64,000 nt of DNA from the NCBI GenBank assembly GCA_905116865.2, contig CAJHNH020002805.1, positions 1-64,000 on the forward strand, given 5' to 3'. Positions 43,706 through 53,407 of the stretch are shown one piece after another (within the stretch, counting starts at the first letter, position 1; every line of letters begins with the position of its first letter). The position numbers were made by a program, and so were the translations under genes. This DNA comes from Candidula unifasciata (Eukaryota; Mollusca; Gastropoda; Stylommatophora; Geomitridae). Below the pieces are notes generated by a model, which ran no database searches, was not told the origin of the DNA, and saw nothing but the letters and a program-made list of their open reading frames with translations.

Positions 43706-45676
43706 CACAGTATAATACCTCCGATTGCGTCAAACCACAAAGAAATATGCTCCCAGGGCCCTCCGAAAGGGGGAGAGAATGAAGGGCCCAATCAAACTGA
43801 TACCCTCGTTGACGACTTTGCTAGCCCCCGGACTGAGATACTCGCCCAACGTCCGGGCTGGCTCTGTACATGTGGGAAAAGCTTCACGGGGTTGCATGGT
43901 CTGAGAACGCATGCCGGAAGAATGAAATGCGAGGGTGCTCCACGCAGTAAACGCCGTCGCAAAACTACCACTCCTGTGGTAGTTTCTGAGTCGTCAGGGT
44001 ACGACGGGCAGGGTGAACCCCACTCGCCCGGAGAGGCCCATGACGTCGACTGCGGAGAAGCACCTTTGATGATTTCTGAAGAAGTGCGTTCCAAGATCAG
44101 GTTTCCACCTGCGAGCGAGAAGGTGGTGTGGTGTAAGTTGGAGGCTACATTATGTGAGATACTTAAACAAACTCTAAACAAGAAGTCGCTAGGCGACAAG
44201 CTTACTAAATTTGGTGATGTAATTTATGAACACTGCTCCCGCGAGTTCGGGACAGTAGTAAAGGCACAGCCGGGTGCCAAGCAGAATACTAGCAGGAGGC
44301 AGAGGGACATTCTGAAGTGTCGGGCAGACAAGAATGCCCTCAGAAAACGGTTCAAAGCCGCTACGGGCAGCGAACGGGAGGGGCTGTACGAAGTGTGGGT
44401 GCACTTAAAGAACAAACACAGTGCCCTCTGTCGCGCCGAACGTTTCTGTAACAACAGACGTAGAACCAAAAGGGAGCGAGAGAAATTCTTTAGGGACCCG
44501 TATCAGTTCGCCCGAGGTCTATTCGAGCAACCGAAGTCTGGGACTCTGGTTGTCAGTCAGGAAGAACTAGAGCTACATCTACGCAAGATGTACTCGGATA
44601 AAAAGAGGAGAGAGCCTCTCGATGACAATCCAGAGATCCTTAGCGGTCTCAAACAGCCTTCGGTGCCGAAGGTACCATTTAAAATGGTACCTCCCCTTTG
44701 GTCTGAGGTTGAGGACGTTGTGAAAAAAGCCAGCGGCAAGTCTGCCCCAGGTCCGAACGGTGTCCCGTACGTTCTTTACAAGCGTTGCCCGAAAATCCTA
44801 AAAATGCTTCACGTCTTGTTGAGACAAGCGTGGATCCGCAACCACATATGTCCAGAGTGGTCAAAGGCAAATGGGGTCTACATTCCCAAAGAGCAGGACT
44901 CGAAGAGTCTTTCCCAATTCAGGCCCATCTCGCTGTTGAATGTTGAGGGTAAGATATTCTTCTCAGTCATGGCTCGCCGGCTCACACAGTATCTGATGAC
45001 TAACAAGTACATAGATACGAGTGTTCAGAAGGGTGGTATTCCAGGCGTTCCTGGGTGCCTTGAACACGCGACCATGATCTGGGAGGCTATCCAGAGAGCC
45101 AAGCATGAGAGAACCGATTTGCACGTTATATGGTTGGACTTAGCCAACGCCTACGGGGCAGTCCCCCATAGGCTACTGTGGCGAGCCCTTCGCATGTTTC
45201 ACGTACCGACACAGATCAGTCAAATGGTCGAGCAATATTTCTCCAAGTTCGCTTTGCGCTTCTCTACCTCGACGTTTACCACGAGGTGGACTGAGTTGCA
45301 GATTGGGATAGCTATGGGCTGTACGATCTCACCCATACTGTTTGTCATGGCAATGCAGATCATGTTAGACGGGGCGGCCGGCTACGGACTGGGCCTTCAA
45401 ATAGGGGATCACTGGTTGCCGCCACTGCGCGCATTTATGGATGACACGACTATTATAACGGGCAGCGAGGAGTCTGCCCGCACGATCCTGAATAGATTGG
45501 ACGCGGTGGTCCAATGGAGCGGTATGCAGTTCAAACCGCAGAAGTCGAGGAGTCTGTCAATCCATAAGGGCAAGGTGTCGGCGACCAGTTTTTACGGTGG
45601 CAAGGAACAAGATCCCTACGGTTCTGGAGGAACCGGTGAAGAGCCTCGGTCGCGTCTACGATTCGAAGTTATCTGA
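43706..45676 (+). CDS. RLE LINE protein, N-terminal part: zinc finger and reverse transcriptase
   Basis: The frame is free of stops from 43706. No ATG precedes the zinc finger WLCTCGKSF...LHGLRTH...C (43859-43930), and the first in-frame ATG (43922) lies inside it. Initiation may therefore be non-AUG, as known for R2. RT motifs follow: SAPGPNGVP, SQFRPISLLNVEGK, VIWLDLANAYGAVPH (motif A, gac 45137), GIAMGCTISPILF (motif B), and AFMDD (45431-45445) instead of YADD as motif C. MDD is seen in Hero/NeSL-type relatives. A T run at 45589-45593 shifts the frame, and the last ~28 codons to 45676 are out of frame. Confidence 0.85.
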   Translation, partial: HSIIPPIASNHKEICSQGPPKGGENEGPNQTDTLVDDFASPRTEILAQRPGWLCTCGKSFTGLHGLRTHAGRMKCEGAPRSKRRRKTTTPVVVSESSGYDGQGEPHSPGEAHDVDCGEAPLMISEEVRSKIRFPPASEKVVWCKLEATLCEILKQTLNKKSLGDKLTKFGDVIYEHCSREFGTVVKAQPGAKQNTSRRQRDILKCRADKNALRKRFKAATGSEREGLYEVWVHLKNKHSALCRAERFCNNRRRTKREREKFFRDPYQFARGLFEQPKSGTLVVSQEELELHLRKMYSDKKRREPLDDNPEILSGLKQPSVPKVPFKMVPPLWSEVEDVVKKASGKSAPGPNGVPYVLYKRCPKILKMLHVLLRQAWIRNHICPEWSKANGVYIPKEQDSKSLSQFRPISLLNVEGKIFFSVMARRLTQYLMTNKYIDTSVQKGGIPGVPGCLEHATMIWEAIQRAKHERTDLHVIWLDLANAYGAVPHRLLWRALRMFHVPTQISQMVEQYFSKFALRFSTSTFTTRWTELQIGIAMGCTISPILFVMAMQIMLDGAAGYGLGLQIGDHWLPPLRAFMDDTTIITGSEESARTILNRLDAVVQWSGMQFKPQKSRSLSIHKGKVSATSFYGGKEQDPYGSGGTGEEPRSRLRFEVI

Positions 45677-47114
45677 CAGAGCGGAAGTCCGGCGAATACA
45701 TGAGTCACTGGCTACAGGCCTGCTCGCGATCGAGCGATGCAGGCTGATCGGAAAATTCAAGGTATGGTGTCTCCAATTCATGTTGATTCCGAAGCTTCTA
45801 TGGCCACTGCTAGTCTACGAGGTGACGATGACTGCAGTGGAAACCATGGAAAAGAAAATCAACACAGCCTTAAGAAAGTGGATTGGTGCACCGCCTTGTC
45901 TGACCGACGTGGCTCTGTATTGTAAGCAGGCTAAGCTGGTACTTCCGTTCAAGTCAATAACCGAAGAGTTTAAAGTCGGCAAGGTAAGGCTCGCCATGCT
46001 CTTGCGCGAGTCTTCAGACCCAAATGTCATCGCTGTCCAGCCCGCTCTAAAGACTGGCCAGAAGTGGAGGGTCCTCGATGCGATTGAATCTGCTCAGAAC
46101 GCACTAAAATTGAAGGAGGTAATGGGTTACACACAAACCGACCGTCGAGGCCTAGGGCACGGGAAGGTCAATTGGTGGTCAAAGGCCTCAGCCAAAGAGC
46201 GCCGAGACATGGTGATACAAACGGTGAGGGACAACGAAAACGAGGTTCGGGTCCAGAAAGCTGCCCAGCAGTCGCAGCAGGGCCATTGGGTCAGCCTGGA
46301 GAGCGCATTGCCGAGAATACTCACATGGGGTGAGATCTGGCGGATGACCCCGCTGCGACTGAGCTTTATCGTTCGTTCGGCGTACGATGTATTACCGTCC
46401 GGTGTTAACATGGTTAAATGGTCTGCGACCAACGATCCGACTTGCCCGTTTTGCAAATCAAAGCAAACTCTTGAGCACGTCCTGTCCGCGTGCAGGAAAG
46501 CTCTAGGTCAAGGCCGATATACCTGGCGCCACAACAAGGTGCTAAAGGAGTTAGCAGCCGTTGTCGACCAGGCTAGAATGAGGGCTAATGCCAGAGCCAG
46601 TTCTAGTATCGCCCCCATTCGTTTCCTCAAGGCTGGGCAGGTTCCAAAAGGTAAGGTCAACAAAAACGCATTCGCTCCATCTGTGCTAGACTCTGCGAGG
46701 GACTGGTTACTGGCGGTTGATCTGCCAGGACATGAACGGTATCCCGAGTTGATCCGTAAAACTGGCCTGCGACCGGACATCGTTCTCCATTCTGCACAAA
46801 AACGGCAGCTCATTCTGATTGAGTTGACTGTCCCGTTTGAGTCGCGGATGGAGGAGAATCATTTGTACAAGCTCGAGAAGTACAGTGATTTAGCAGCCGG
46901 TTTGAGGAGAAACGAGGCTTACACAGTGCGGGTATTTGCCGTCGAAGTGGGAGCGAGAGGCCTCGTTTCCACTTCGCTCTACAATGTGGTGAAAGAATTA
47001 GGATTGCGCGGTAATGAACGGAAACGAGCACTCAAAAAACTTGGTGAGGTGGCCGAAAGGGCATCCAGCTGGCTTTGGACGCAGCGCAACAACGTAGGGG
47101 ACGGGCCTCGGTGA
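45597..47114 (+). CDS. RLE LINE protein, C-terminal part: thumb, CCHC knuckle and restriction-like endonuclease
   Basis: It continues the RT chain one base out of phase; coding sense carries on from about 45590. The apparent GTG start at 45597 is only the edge of the open frame. It contains LEEPVKSLGRVYDSKLSD (RT thumb side), CPFCKSKQTLEHVLSAC (C-X2-C-X8-H-X4-C, from residue 283), then the RLE core GLRPDIVL (Asp394) and LIELTVPFE (Glu409). The D-X14-E spacing fits R2-type PD-(D/E)XK nucleases. It ends at TGA 47112-47114. The last 120 residues are identical in the copy at 261-643, with only synonymous nucleotide differences. One deleted T would join it to the upstream frame. Confidence 0.85.
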   Translation: MARNKIPTVLEEPVKSLGRVYDSKLSDRAEVRRIHESLATGLLAIERCRLIGKFKVWCLQFMLIPKLLWPLLVYEVTMTAVETMEKKINTALRKWIGAPPCLTDVALYCKQAKLVLPFKSITEEFKVGKVRLAMLLRESSDPNVIAVQPALKTGQKWRVLDAIESAQNALKLKEVMGYTQTDRRGLGHGKVNWWSKASAKERRDMVIQTVRDNENEVRVQKAAQQSQQGHWVSLESALPRILTWGEIWRMTPLRLSFIVRSAYDVLPSGVNMVKWSATNDPTCPFCKSKQTLEHVLSACRKALGQGRYTWRHNKVLKELAAVVDQARMRANARASSSIAPIRFLKAGQVPKGKVNKNAFAPSVLDSARDWLLAVDLPGHERYPELIRKTGLRPDIVLHSAQKRQLILIELTVPFESRMEENHLYKLEKYSDLAAGLRRNEAYTVRVFAVEVGARGLVSTSLYNVVKELGLRGNERKRALKKLGEVAERASSWLWTQRNNVGDGPR

Positions 47115-47237
47115 GCTGGTCCGGGTATCTAGTGGAAAAGAGTTTCTCATTCCTTTGAAAAGTCCATCGTGTACGAATTGTCTGCCAGTGTCTCTCTGCC
47201 AACTGCTAATAAAAGTCCAACATGTGTCCGGTTAACC
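47115..47237 (+). other. 3'UTR of the RLE LINE
   Basis: About 123 bp from the stop codon to the 303-bp repeat, including an AATAAAA word near 47210. The same stretch with a few indels lies on the minus strand at about 140-260. It has no poly(A) or simple-repeat tail, so 3'-end recognition by RNA structure, as in R2, is likely. Confidence 0.7.
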
Positions 47238-47540
47238 AAAGTAAGCTTGTCGCTCGGTCGTCCAGGCATGCGGACTGTTCTAATTACGCTGTCGCGGCGG
47301 CTTCTTATCTCACAGTACCTCCTTCGAAACCACCAAGTCGTCTTGTCTCTGGCCGAAAGTGTAACACCATCCGGTAATTCCGTGCAGCGGGGAAGCAGCC
47401 CTGAGCTTCATGAACTCAGGTGGGCCCACCTCCGAATACGTTTAGGAATCGTGGGCCGAAACGTGTGTCGAAAGAGGATAATTTCTACTGATAACTGTAG
47501 ATCCCCGCTGTACTTGCTCCCTGTGAGTTTATTCCTATTG
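47238..47540 (+). repeat. 303-bp direct repeat, right copy
   Basis: It has the same boundaries as the left copy (AAAGTAAGCTTG to TTTATTCCTATTG). It is joined on its left to the RLE 3'UTR and on its right to GTCTATTGCG. The truncated RLE copy at the window start has the same 3' junction with this sequence. Confidence 0.9.
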
Positions 47541-47727
47541 GTCTATTGCGCCGTTTTCTATCATGTTGTCTTCTTCTCCTTCTGTACCTTGTAGATGCTG
47601 TTGCATCGGATCTCAGCACAGACGCACGAAATCCGTAGCTCTGGCGAGGATCGAGTTCATCAAAATTGTCTACCATATTTAATTTTAAACAAATATATTT
47701 ATATAGTGAGGGTTTATTAACAGTCAC
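47541..47727 (-). pseudogene. Probable N-terminal remnant of the decayed LINE split by the RLE element
   Basis: The minus-strand frame opens at an ATG near 47674 and reads MVDNFDELDP...RRRRRQHDRKRRNRP up to the edge of the 303-bp repeat, then stops inside it. A basic N-terminal region ahead of the endonuclease is plausible for a LINE. Its location on the far side of the RLE element and matching orientation suggest it was once continuous with 39757-43247. The assignment is inference from position. Confidence 0.4.
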
Positions 47728-47805
47728 CCCGGTGGTGCCCTCGTACTGGGGAAGGGGCCAGGGACGTAACGCTTATCAGCACGGTGTCGCCCCTGTACGA
47801 CATAA
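47705..47805 (+). repeat. Repeat I, right copy
   Basis: Blocks GTTTATTAACAGTCACCCC, GGTGCCCTC, ACTGGGG and GTGTCGCCCCTGTACGAC correspond in order to 39565-39665. Confidence 0.4.
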
Positions 47806-48104
47806 CTGCCTTCCTCTGTGTGTAGCCTGATGAGGTACAGGGGAACTATTTGTAAAAAGAGAACTCCAAATGTCTGTAATTATTTCTTCTTCAATTCGCG
47901 AAATCGCCCGCGTCAGAACAAATGTTGAATTGTCACCCCCACCCCCAAGCCCACCTTTAAAAAAAAAAAAAAACATAATCCCATAAATTTGAAGTCAAAT
48001 ATTTGTGATGCAATCTTGATGGTTTGTGTGTAAATTCAGTGGACATTATTCTTCATGATCTTCGTTGTTTCATTTCTGTGCGTGTTAATTTCTTTTTCTT
48101 CACC
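47806..48104. other. No gene recognised
   Basis: It has an A run and a CCCCCACCCCC stretch (47935-47974). Nothing else. Confidence 0.5.
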
Positions 48105-48705
48105 CAGCATATGATACTACAGCATCCAGCTAAAGAATAGAGGAGGAGGCGGTCACTGCAGCTTTCCGCTGGCTAGAGAACACGATACATACACACACCA
48201 CACACACACATACACACATACCTGACACATCGTGACTGTAACAGACTCAGCAAGCATGCTGGGGAAGGTGAGAACAGGCCTGTTGGGTGCAGAGAAGCAT
48301 TCATCGCTTCAGAGGTCACAGGCGAGGAGCATTGTCTTGATCTTTTTAGCGGGGTTTGCGGGTGTTTTGGCAAATGAACAGCCCTACAGATTGGCTGGCT
48401 CTGCATACATTGGTGGAGTATTGGTGCATGATAACGCAGTTGTGGTTAAGGCCTTATGGGAGCACGTGTACAGTTCGGAACAGCAAACTGATCATCACGG
48501 TCTCGTGAGAGTGATTCAGCGAGAAGTGGCGAAGGGATCTGGTTGATTCTCGATGCTGAGAGGAAAAGCAAGACGGATATATAGTCTGACTGTTACTGGC
48601 AACATTAGTATTTGAACTCTGTTCTGGCTATTGAAGATGGAGACGGAGCGCTTATGTGAATGCGCCAAATGCTGTGATGTTGGTTGTTGCAACTGCTCAA
48701 ATCAA
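48105..48705 (+). pseudogene. RNase H LINE (family F) 3' fragment, second long copy
   Basis: Collinear with 30460-31020 and starting at the same word (AGCATATGATACTAC). It encodes AGVLANEQPYRLAGSA near 48355-48400 and the C-terminal LLKMETERLCECAKCCDV. An ACAC microsatellite (48188-48222) has expanded inside. The left edge is preceded by a pyrimidine tract and CCCAG, which resembles a splice acceptor. Stops and frameshifts are present. Confidence 0.75.
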
Positions 48706-49158
48706 CTCAGCTGTGCACCAATTCACAAATCAAAATAAATTAAATAACATATGTTTGTAATTTCAACATTTGCCTCTGTTTATCATGTCTGGCATTTCAT
48801 GTCTATGTTTGTTCAAGATATTTTCAGATGCCATACTTATTATTTCCAGCGATATTTTTTTATTTTTCTTTTTATTTCTTGCAATATTAGAGCTCACTCC
48901 ATACACGGTATTACGTGTTAAATTTTACACTTATGTCATCAATACTGCAAAAGAGAACAATCAAACAGGAAATGCCTTCATGATGATTTCGGAAAGATCA
49001 AAATTTATCCAAGGAGATGGGCAATGGCAGGGGCGATATTGCTTGTACAATTAAGTGGCAGATAGTTTAACATTACAATCATTCAAATATACTCTCAAAC
49101 AACAGCCGTAAGTAATAAAGACAACATTGGTGTATGTTTTTTTGACCTCTACAATTCT
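48706..49158. other. No gene recognised
   Basis: A 94-codon plus-strand ORF (48770-49054) with a hydrophobic first half has no recognised domain. Confidence 0.4.
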
Positions 49159-50165
49159 TCGGTTAATTGCCCCCCTCGTCCCCCCCCCCTTCCCACAATC
49201 AACCACACACACAAAAAGTGGATATCAGTTGTAATGCTGCTATTGGAAACCGCCTAGCTGCGGGCCATGTGCCTTGCGTTGGTTTCGACAGTGGTATCAA
49301 GAAAGCCGACCGTCCAAAAAGCAATGGCAAACTACTGGACGTAAACTTGCCTAGAAAAACCACACAACAGCCAGGGGCTGTTGAGGTTGGTTCTGCAAAG
49401 TCCTGTAAAGGATACGCAACTAACCTATTGGAAACAGGCGGAATGGTTACACATTTGGCAAATATGAATTAGCAGAGCGAAATAAAAGAGGGACAGTCTG
49501 GTTGAAAGGGCAAAGCAACACGCGAAGACTGTTGGAAACACGTGGTATCAGCAACACTAGAAACGACTGTAGACTTGGAAAAGTCCTGACAGTCTGACCA
49601 GGGAGCACGATTGATTATATCCTCATCAATCAAAGATTTGGAAATGCTTTAAACGCTACTTTAAACGTTGCAGTAATTATACCAGCAGACGACTGCTTCA
49701 GTGATCATAAATTAGATCTAGGTAAAGTAGATATATTGTAAAATAGGCCAACATATAAACTAAACGATGGCCCTCATTAGTGGGTTGCCTGAAAACCAAA
49801 AATGGTATCACCCTAATACCCAGATATGCAATTTTAGATGCGTGGTCGGACTATGTAAGAGACGTTTACAACGATTCTGGTGAGAAACAATTTGATATTC
49901 CCAATAACAACCAAGGACGAGCAATTGTGAAGAAAGAACTCACTATGGCATTACCCATTTGAAAGGTTGAATGACACCATGTTCAGACACCATCACGAGA
50001 GAAATGATCGACGCATTACATGAAATCGGAATGGATCAAGTCGCTAGGTTACATACAAATATATATATGACACGGGAGACATAGCACTTGACTTAGTAAT
50101 TATACTTTTACTGCCTGGAACAAAGACAAATAGAAAATTTCAAATAGAGAAGTCTGGCGATCTCT
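49159..50165 (+). pseudogene. Decayed RTE-like LINE fragment (endonuclease end to RT start)
   Basis: Across several frames the plus strand gives the end of an endonuclease (STIDYILINQRFGN, then AVIIPADDCFSDHKL at ~49670-49710). It then gives the linker YVRDVYNDSGEKQFDIPNNNQG (49845-49920), and REMIDALHEIGMDQVARL and LLPGT (50000-50130). This is the typical order DYI...ADC.SDH, YI.DLYND, LPKK.GT of RTE-like polymerases in invertebrates. There are many stops and no intact domain. Confidence 0.6.
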
Positions 50166-50244
50166 TTGACAAACCTCTACACCCGAGGGTAAAAGAGAAT
50201 CGACTAAGTGAGTAAAGGTGTGTAAAGTAGACTAATTTACACTC

Positions 50245-50490
50245 TTACACTGTGGATGATGTGGTCAACATTACACTGATCGTCTGGTCCACAGGAGTTT
50301 ACTTGATAACTATTTTAGACGTGGTCGACTGGAAAAGAAAAGTCATTTCAGTCACCCCCAACCTCACCCCATCCCCCTCATTAAAAAAAAAAAAAAAAAA
50401 ACAACAACAACCTGACTCCTTGAGGATTCGATCCCAATAACATTAGGCCCAGTAGGCGAGTGTCCAGCCACTTCGTTACTGCTGCTACCG
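50245..50490 (-). repeat. SINE family A, copy 5
   Basis: The plus strand carries GATGTGGTCAACATTACACTGATCG, CTGGTCCACAGG and GTGGTCGACTGG, then an A run. A head region with GAGGATTCGATCCC and GGCGAGTGTCCAG.CACTT follows in reverse sense. Diverged but in the family order, minus orientation. Confidence 0.6.
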
Positions 50491-50574
50491 TCAGTGACTT
50501 ACTTCACACAACCTGGAAAAAAGGCATGACGCGAATTAAATAATACAAATACATAACGACGTATTTGCTATACT

Positions 50575-50818
50575 TGCGTATACTAACATGCCAACATCAT
50601 CATGTTGCAGGTCCTTTGCAGAACGTCGCTACCATCACGGTACGCCTGAAAAAAGCTCGGTCTCGCGCCAACTCTCCCGCCGCGTGCACTTTCATATTCA
50701 AGGAGTCACTTATATACTGCACCCATCTTCGTGTTGGTGGGCCCCTGCTTCTCCTTCCTGGTGCCATGATTTCTGTTATAACTTTTTCCAGTCCGCCATG
50801 GCGTTTGTATGACTAAAA
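50575..50818 (-). pseudogene. RT C-terminal fragment (RTE-like, family H), copy 1
   Basis: On the minus strand the frame reads GLEKVITEIMAPGRRSRGPPTRRWVQYI, a short linker, and ARDRAFFRRTVMVAT. This is the G(R/K)R.RGRP...RRW...A.DR..FR tail of invertebrate RTE-like polymerases. A related, more broken copy lies at 61560-61765. Confidence 0.65.
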
Positions 50819-52318
50819 TATTTCATCTTCCAAATCAAGATAAAAATGAGTTTCTTGGGATATTATTATGGCATCTTCCCCTTGCTTTCCCCACCCAGGT
50901 GGCTTTCCTTGCTTTGCCACAGCCAGACTGTCCCACGTGGCTTTAGACTATGTCCTCAGCCTTCAGCATTTAGATTGTCAAGGCAAGTAAGCACCCTACA
51001 CTGTGTTGCTCCCGATAACAGAACTGGGCACCCTCAGAGGTGTCCACTCATCTCTAGCGAGTTCCCATAGCTGCATTGACCACACCGCAGTATCTTTACT
51101 ATAGTCTACCGCGTGGAGGTGTTTTGGGGGTTTTCCTTTCGCTGGGTTTTGAGACCATAATGGCATCTCCCAAAACTCCCCAGTATTGTTATAGGACTAA
51201 TAACAAGCCGCATTTTAATATTTTATTCCTACCAGTTTCGACGTGTAAGTTGCACTTTTCATCATTCTGTTAAGTCTTGTCTCTGTGAATCAGATGCTTC
51301 ATGTGTTGAACATTGAACGTCTAAAGAATCGACTTCACCTACTTTATTCCATATGGCTCGGTCTCTCTCCGCAAAACAGTTAGCCACCTGCCGACACCAT
51401 CACACCGATCACGAACATAGTAGCTCCGGCGAAGATCTCCAGAGGTTTACGTAAAAATTGCACTCTATGACAAAACGAAGAAGTCGTGAAACGAACCAAT
51501 GATCTCCCAAGTACGATGTAAACGGCTCTGTTTATGTTTCTGATACCTATATCAACAATTCATAAAAACCTACTTTCAAAATGGTATATTCCTCTCGTGG
51601 GCTAAGCCGTCATATTGTGTGGGGCGTGGGGTGGAGGTGGTGGAGAGAGGATGTAGACACATTGCTCCCCTTTTCAACCCTATTGTTAAAGAGACAAATT
51701 GGGAGTGTTTCTTATACATGTCGAAGTCAGTCTGTTTAAGAAGCTTGGAACCTACAGTCTGCATACAAATAAGGCAAATGCGCAAAACCAAAGTGCACAC
51801 AAAACGAATGTGATGGCAAAACTCAAATTCTGTAACATGGCAGCAGTCGAAAAGTGTATGAACCACTAGAATGTTCCGCCCGAGTTTATGACAGGTAAAC
51901 GCAAAGAAGAAAAGGGGAAAAAATATATATATTTCTTGAGCTTGTCATGTTGTTTTTGCTTTTTTGTTGTTGTTGTAGGAAATTGCTTGTGACAATATGT
52001 ATGATATTTGGTAAACAAGTCAAGTCAAATAACCATTTTTTGCCATATTGAGTATGTGATGTTAAACTCAAAATCATACAGACCAGACTGTACTCGTGAT
52101 TGTTAAAGTGAACATTAAGCCGGCTGCCTTTACTTCCCCTGACATTAGTAAGTGCTATTTTCTTTACTGACGACCTGGAAACTAAATTCAGTTTTTAACA
52201 AATTCTCATTCGATGCGGATTTGCACCCAGACATTCATGCCTTTAGAAATATAGCTAAAGAACACCTATTTATCATTTTCTTTACATTTCCAACGTGCGT
52301 ATTAAAAATTAAAAATAA
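50819..52318. other. No gene recognised
   Basis: About 1.5 kb without a supportable coding or repeat assignment. ORFs on both strands are under 100 codons. Confidence 0.45.
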
Positions 52319-52520
52319 AAAGAGCCGCGTAAGCGCAGTCGATAGGAGGCTCGCTTTCAAATCAGGCTGCCACTCGCTGCAGCCACGGTCGGTGTTCGAA
52401 ACCTGGCGGTTCCCGGGGTTCACCCAGCCTCTAGGAAATGGGTACCAGAGTTGACACTCTGGGGTGAATGGAGAAATGTCACTGTAGCTATGAAGTTACG
52501 TGCTAACGGCGACACAGGCA
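52319..52520 (+). repeat. tRNA-headed SINE-like element
   Basis: AGCCGCGTAAGCGCAGTCGATAGG (A-box region) is followed at tRNA spacing by GGTGTTCGAAACCTGG (B box). A body reading GGAAATGGGTACCAGAGTTGACACTCTGGGGTGAATGG comes next. No second copy is obvious in the window. Confidence 0.6.
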
Positions 52521-52629
52521 GACTTTCTAATCAGCTGTCCGTACTAGTGGCAGGGCACTTATGGTTTATAACCGTGTGCAAATGACGCTGGTTCACATCT
52601 CCAGACTTTTTCTATCTTACCTTTTTATT

Positions 52630-52662
<33 letters not shown>

Positions 52663-52727
52663 TGAATAAATATATATTTTAAATAAGTTATATTTCTCAC
52701 TCAAATCATCTTCCATCTGTTAACAAA

Positions 52728-52797
<70 letters not shown>

Positions 52798-52800
52798 GCA
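52521..52800. repeat. Simple repeats: (A)n, (TA)n and (AAT)n
   Basis: An A run at 52629-52645, a TA run to about 52662, and a long (AAT)n tract at about 52726-52794, followed by another A run at 52809-52826. Confidence 0.9.
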
Positions 52801-53144
52801 TCGTAAATTAAAAAAAAAAAAAAAAAACGTTAGCTATAATTTGCGTATTGGTGCCCATATACTTTTATTTCTGTACTTGTTCCACCACTTGCATTTTTTT
52901 TTTTTTTTACACATTAAGGATAATTCCTTTCTTTCAAACCAGCATTATTCCTATTATTCAAACTGAGGCCCCTTCTTCCACTTTCTACCACCACATTGTC
53001 TATTATTTCCTGTAGTTCTTTCTGACTTGTTGCTAGCAAGACAGGTATCATCATAACGTAAATATGTATATTATACCCACCGACCACCATTCCGGGCATA
53101 TCAAGTCCAGATCTCATTATATATTCACTGTACAATAAGTTAAA
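52801..53144. other. No gene recognised
   Basis: Poly-A and poly-T runs. A 73-codon minus-strand ORF (52914-53135) gives SQKELQEIIDNVVVESGRRGLSLN. This resembles the segment after the YADD box in LINE RTs (LQ.IID.V..ES...GL.LN), so it may be a short RT scrap. Too short to assign firmly. Confidence 0.35.
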
Positions 53145-53407
53145 TGAAGTAAGGGACCATTTTCTAGGACTTTAGGCGTACTGGGTATATAGGGCTAGAC
53201 CTATGTTTTATAGACCAAACGGCACTTGGTGGGCGATGTGGTTAGCATCACACCGGTCGCCTTTACTTCCTATGCCTACACCTGGTACCCATTCAAAGCT
53301 AGGTCGACCTTGGAGCCAGATCATTAAAAAAAGTCCGGCCGACGTCAGGACCCGAACACAGGAACTTTAGGCGAGCGTCTATCCTCTTGACCACGGAGGC
53401 TTCCTAT
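53145..53407 (-). repeat. SINE family A, copy 6, with complete tRNA-like head
   Basis: On the minus strand it starts with GGAAGCCTCCGTGGTCAAGAGG (A box TGGTCAAGAGG), then CTGTGTTCGGGTCCTG (B box). The family body follows to AGGTCTAGCCCTATA...GGTCCCTTAC. The 5' head and the full body are preserved, so this copy best defines the ~260-bp family consensus. Confidence 0.85.

Larger units (their letters stand above)
43551..47237 (+). mobile_element. RLE-type LINE (R2/Hero/NeSL-like), nearly full length
   Basis: Between the 303-bp repeats lie a leader, a zinc-finger/RT reading frame and a CCHC/restriction-like-endonuclease reading frame separated by a single-base frameshift. A ~125-bp 3'UTR follows without poly(A). 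The domain order finger, RT, CCHC knuckle, RLE is that of R2-group LINEs. These typically insert at fixed sites in repeated targets. The internal sequence is more GC-rich than its surroundings. Confidence 0.9.

Noticed and set aside
43206..43715. A 169-codon plus-strand ORF through the left 303-bp repeat as a conserved gene
   Set aside because: Both differences between the two repeat copies change the amino acid, and the third copy at the window start has frame-breaking indels.
43248..47540. Calling the 303-bp repeats true LTRs
   Set aside because: The enclosed protein is an R2-type LINE with a restriction-like endonuclease, not an integrase or protease element. No primer-binding site or polypurine tract is evident.
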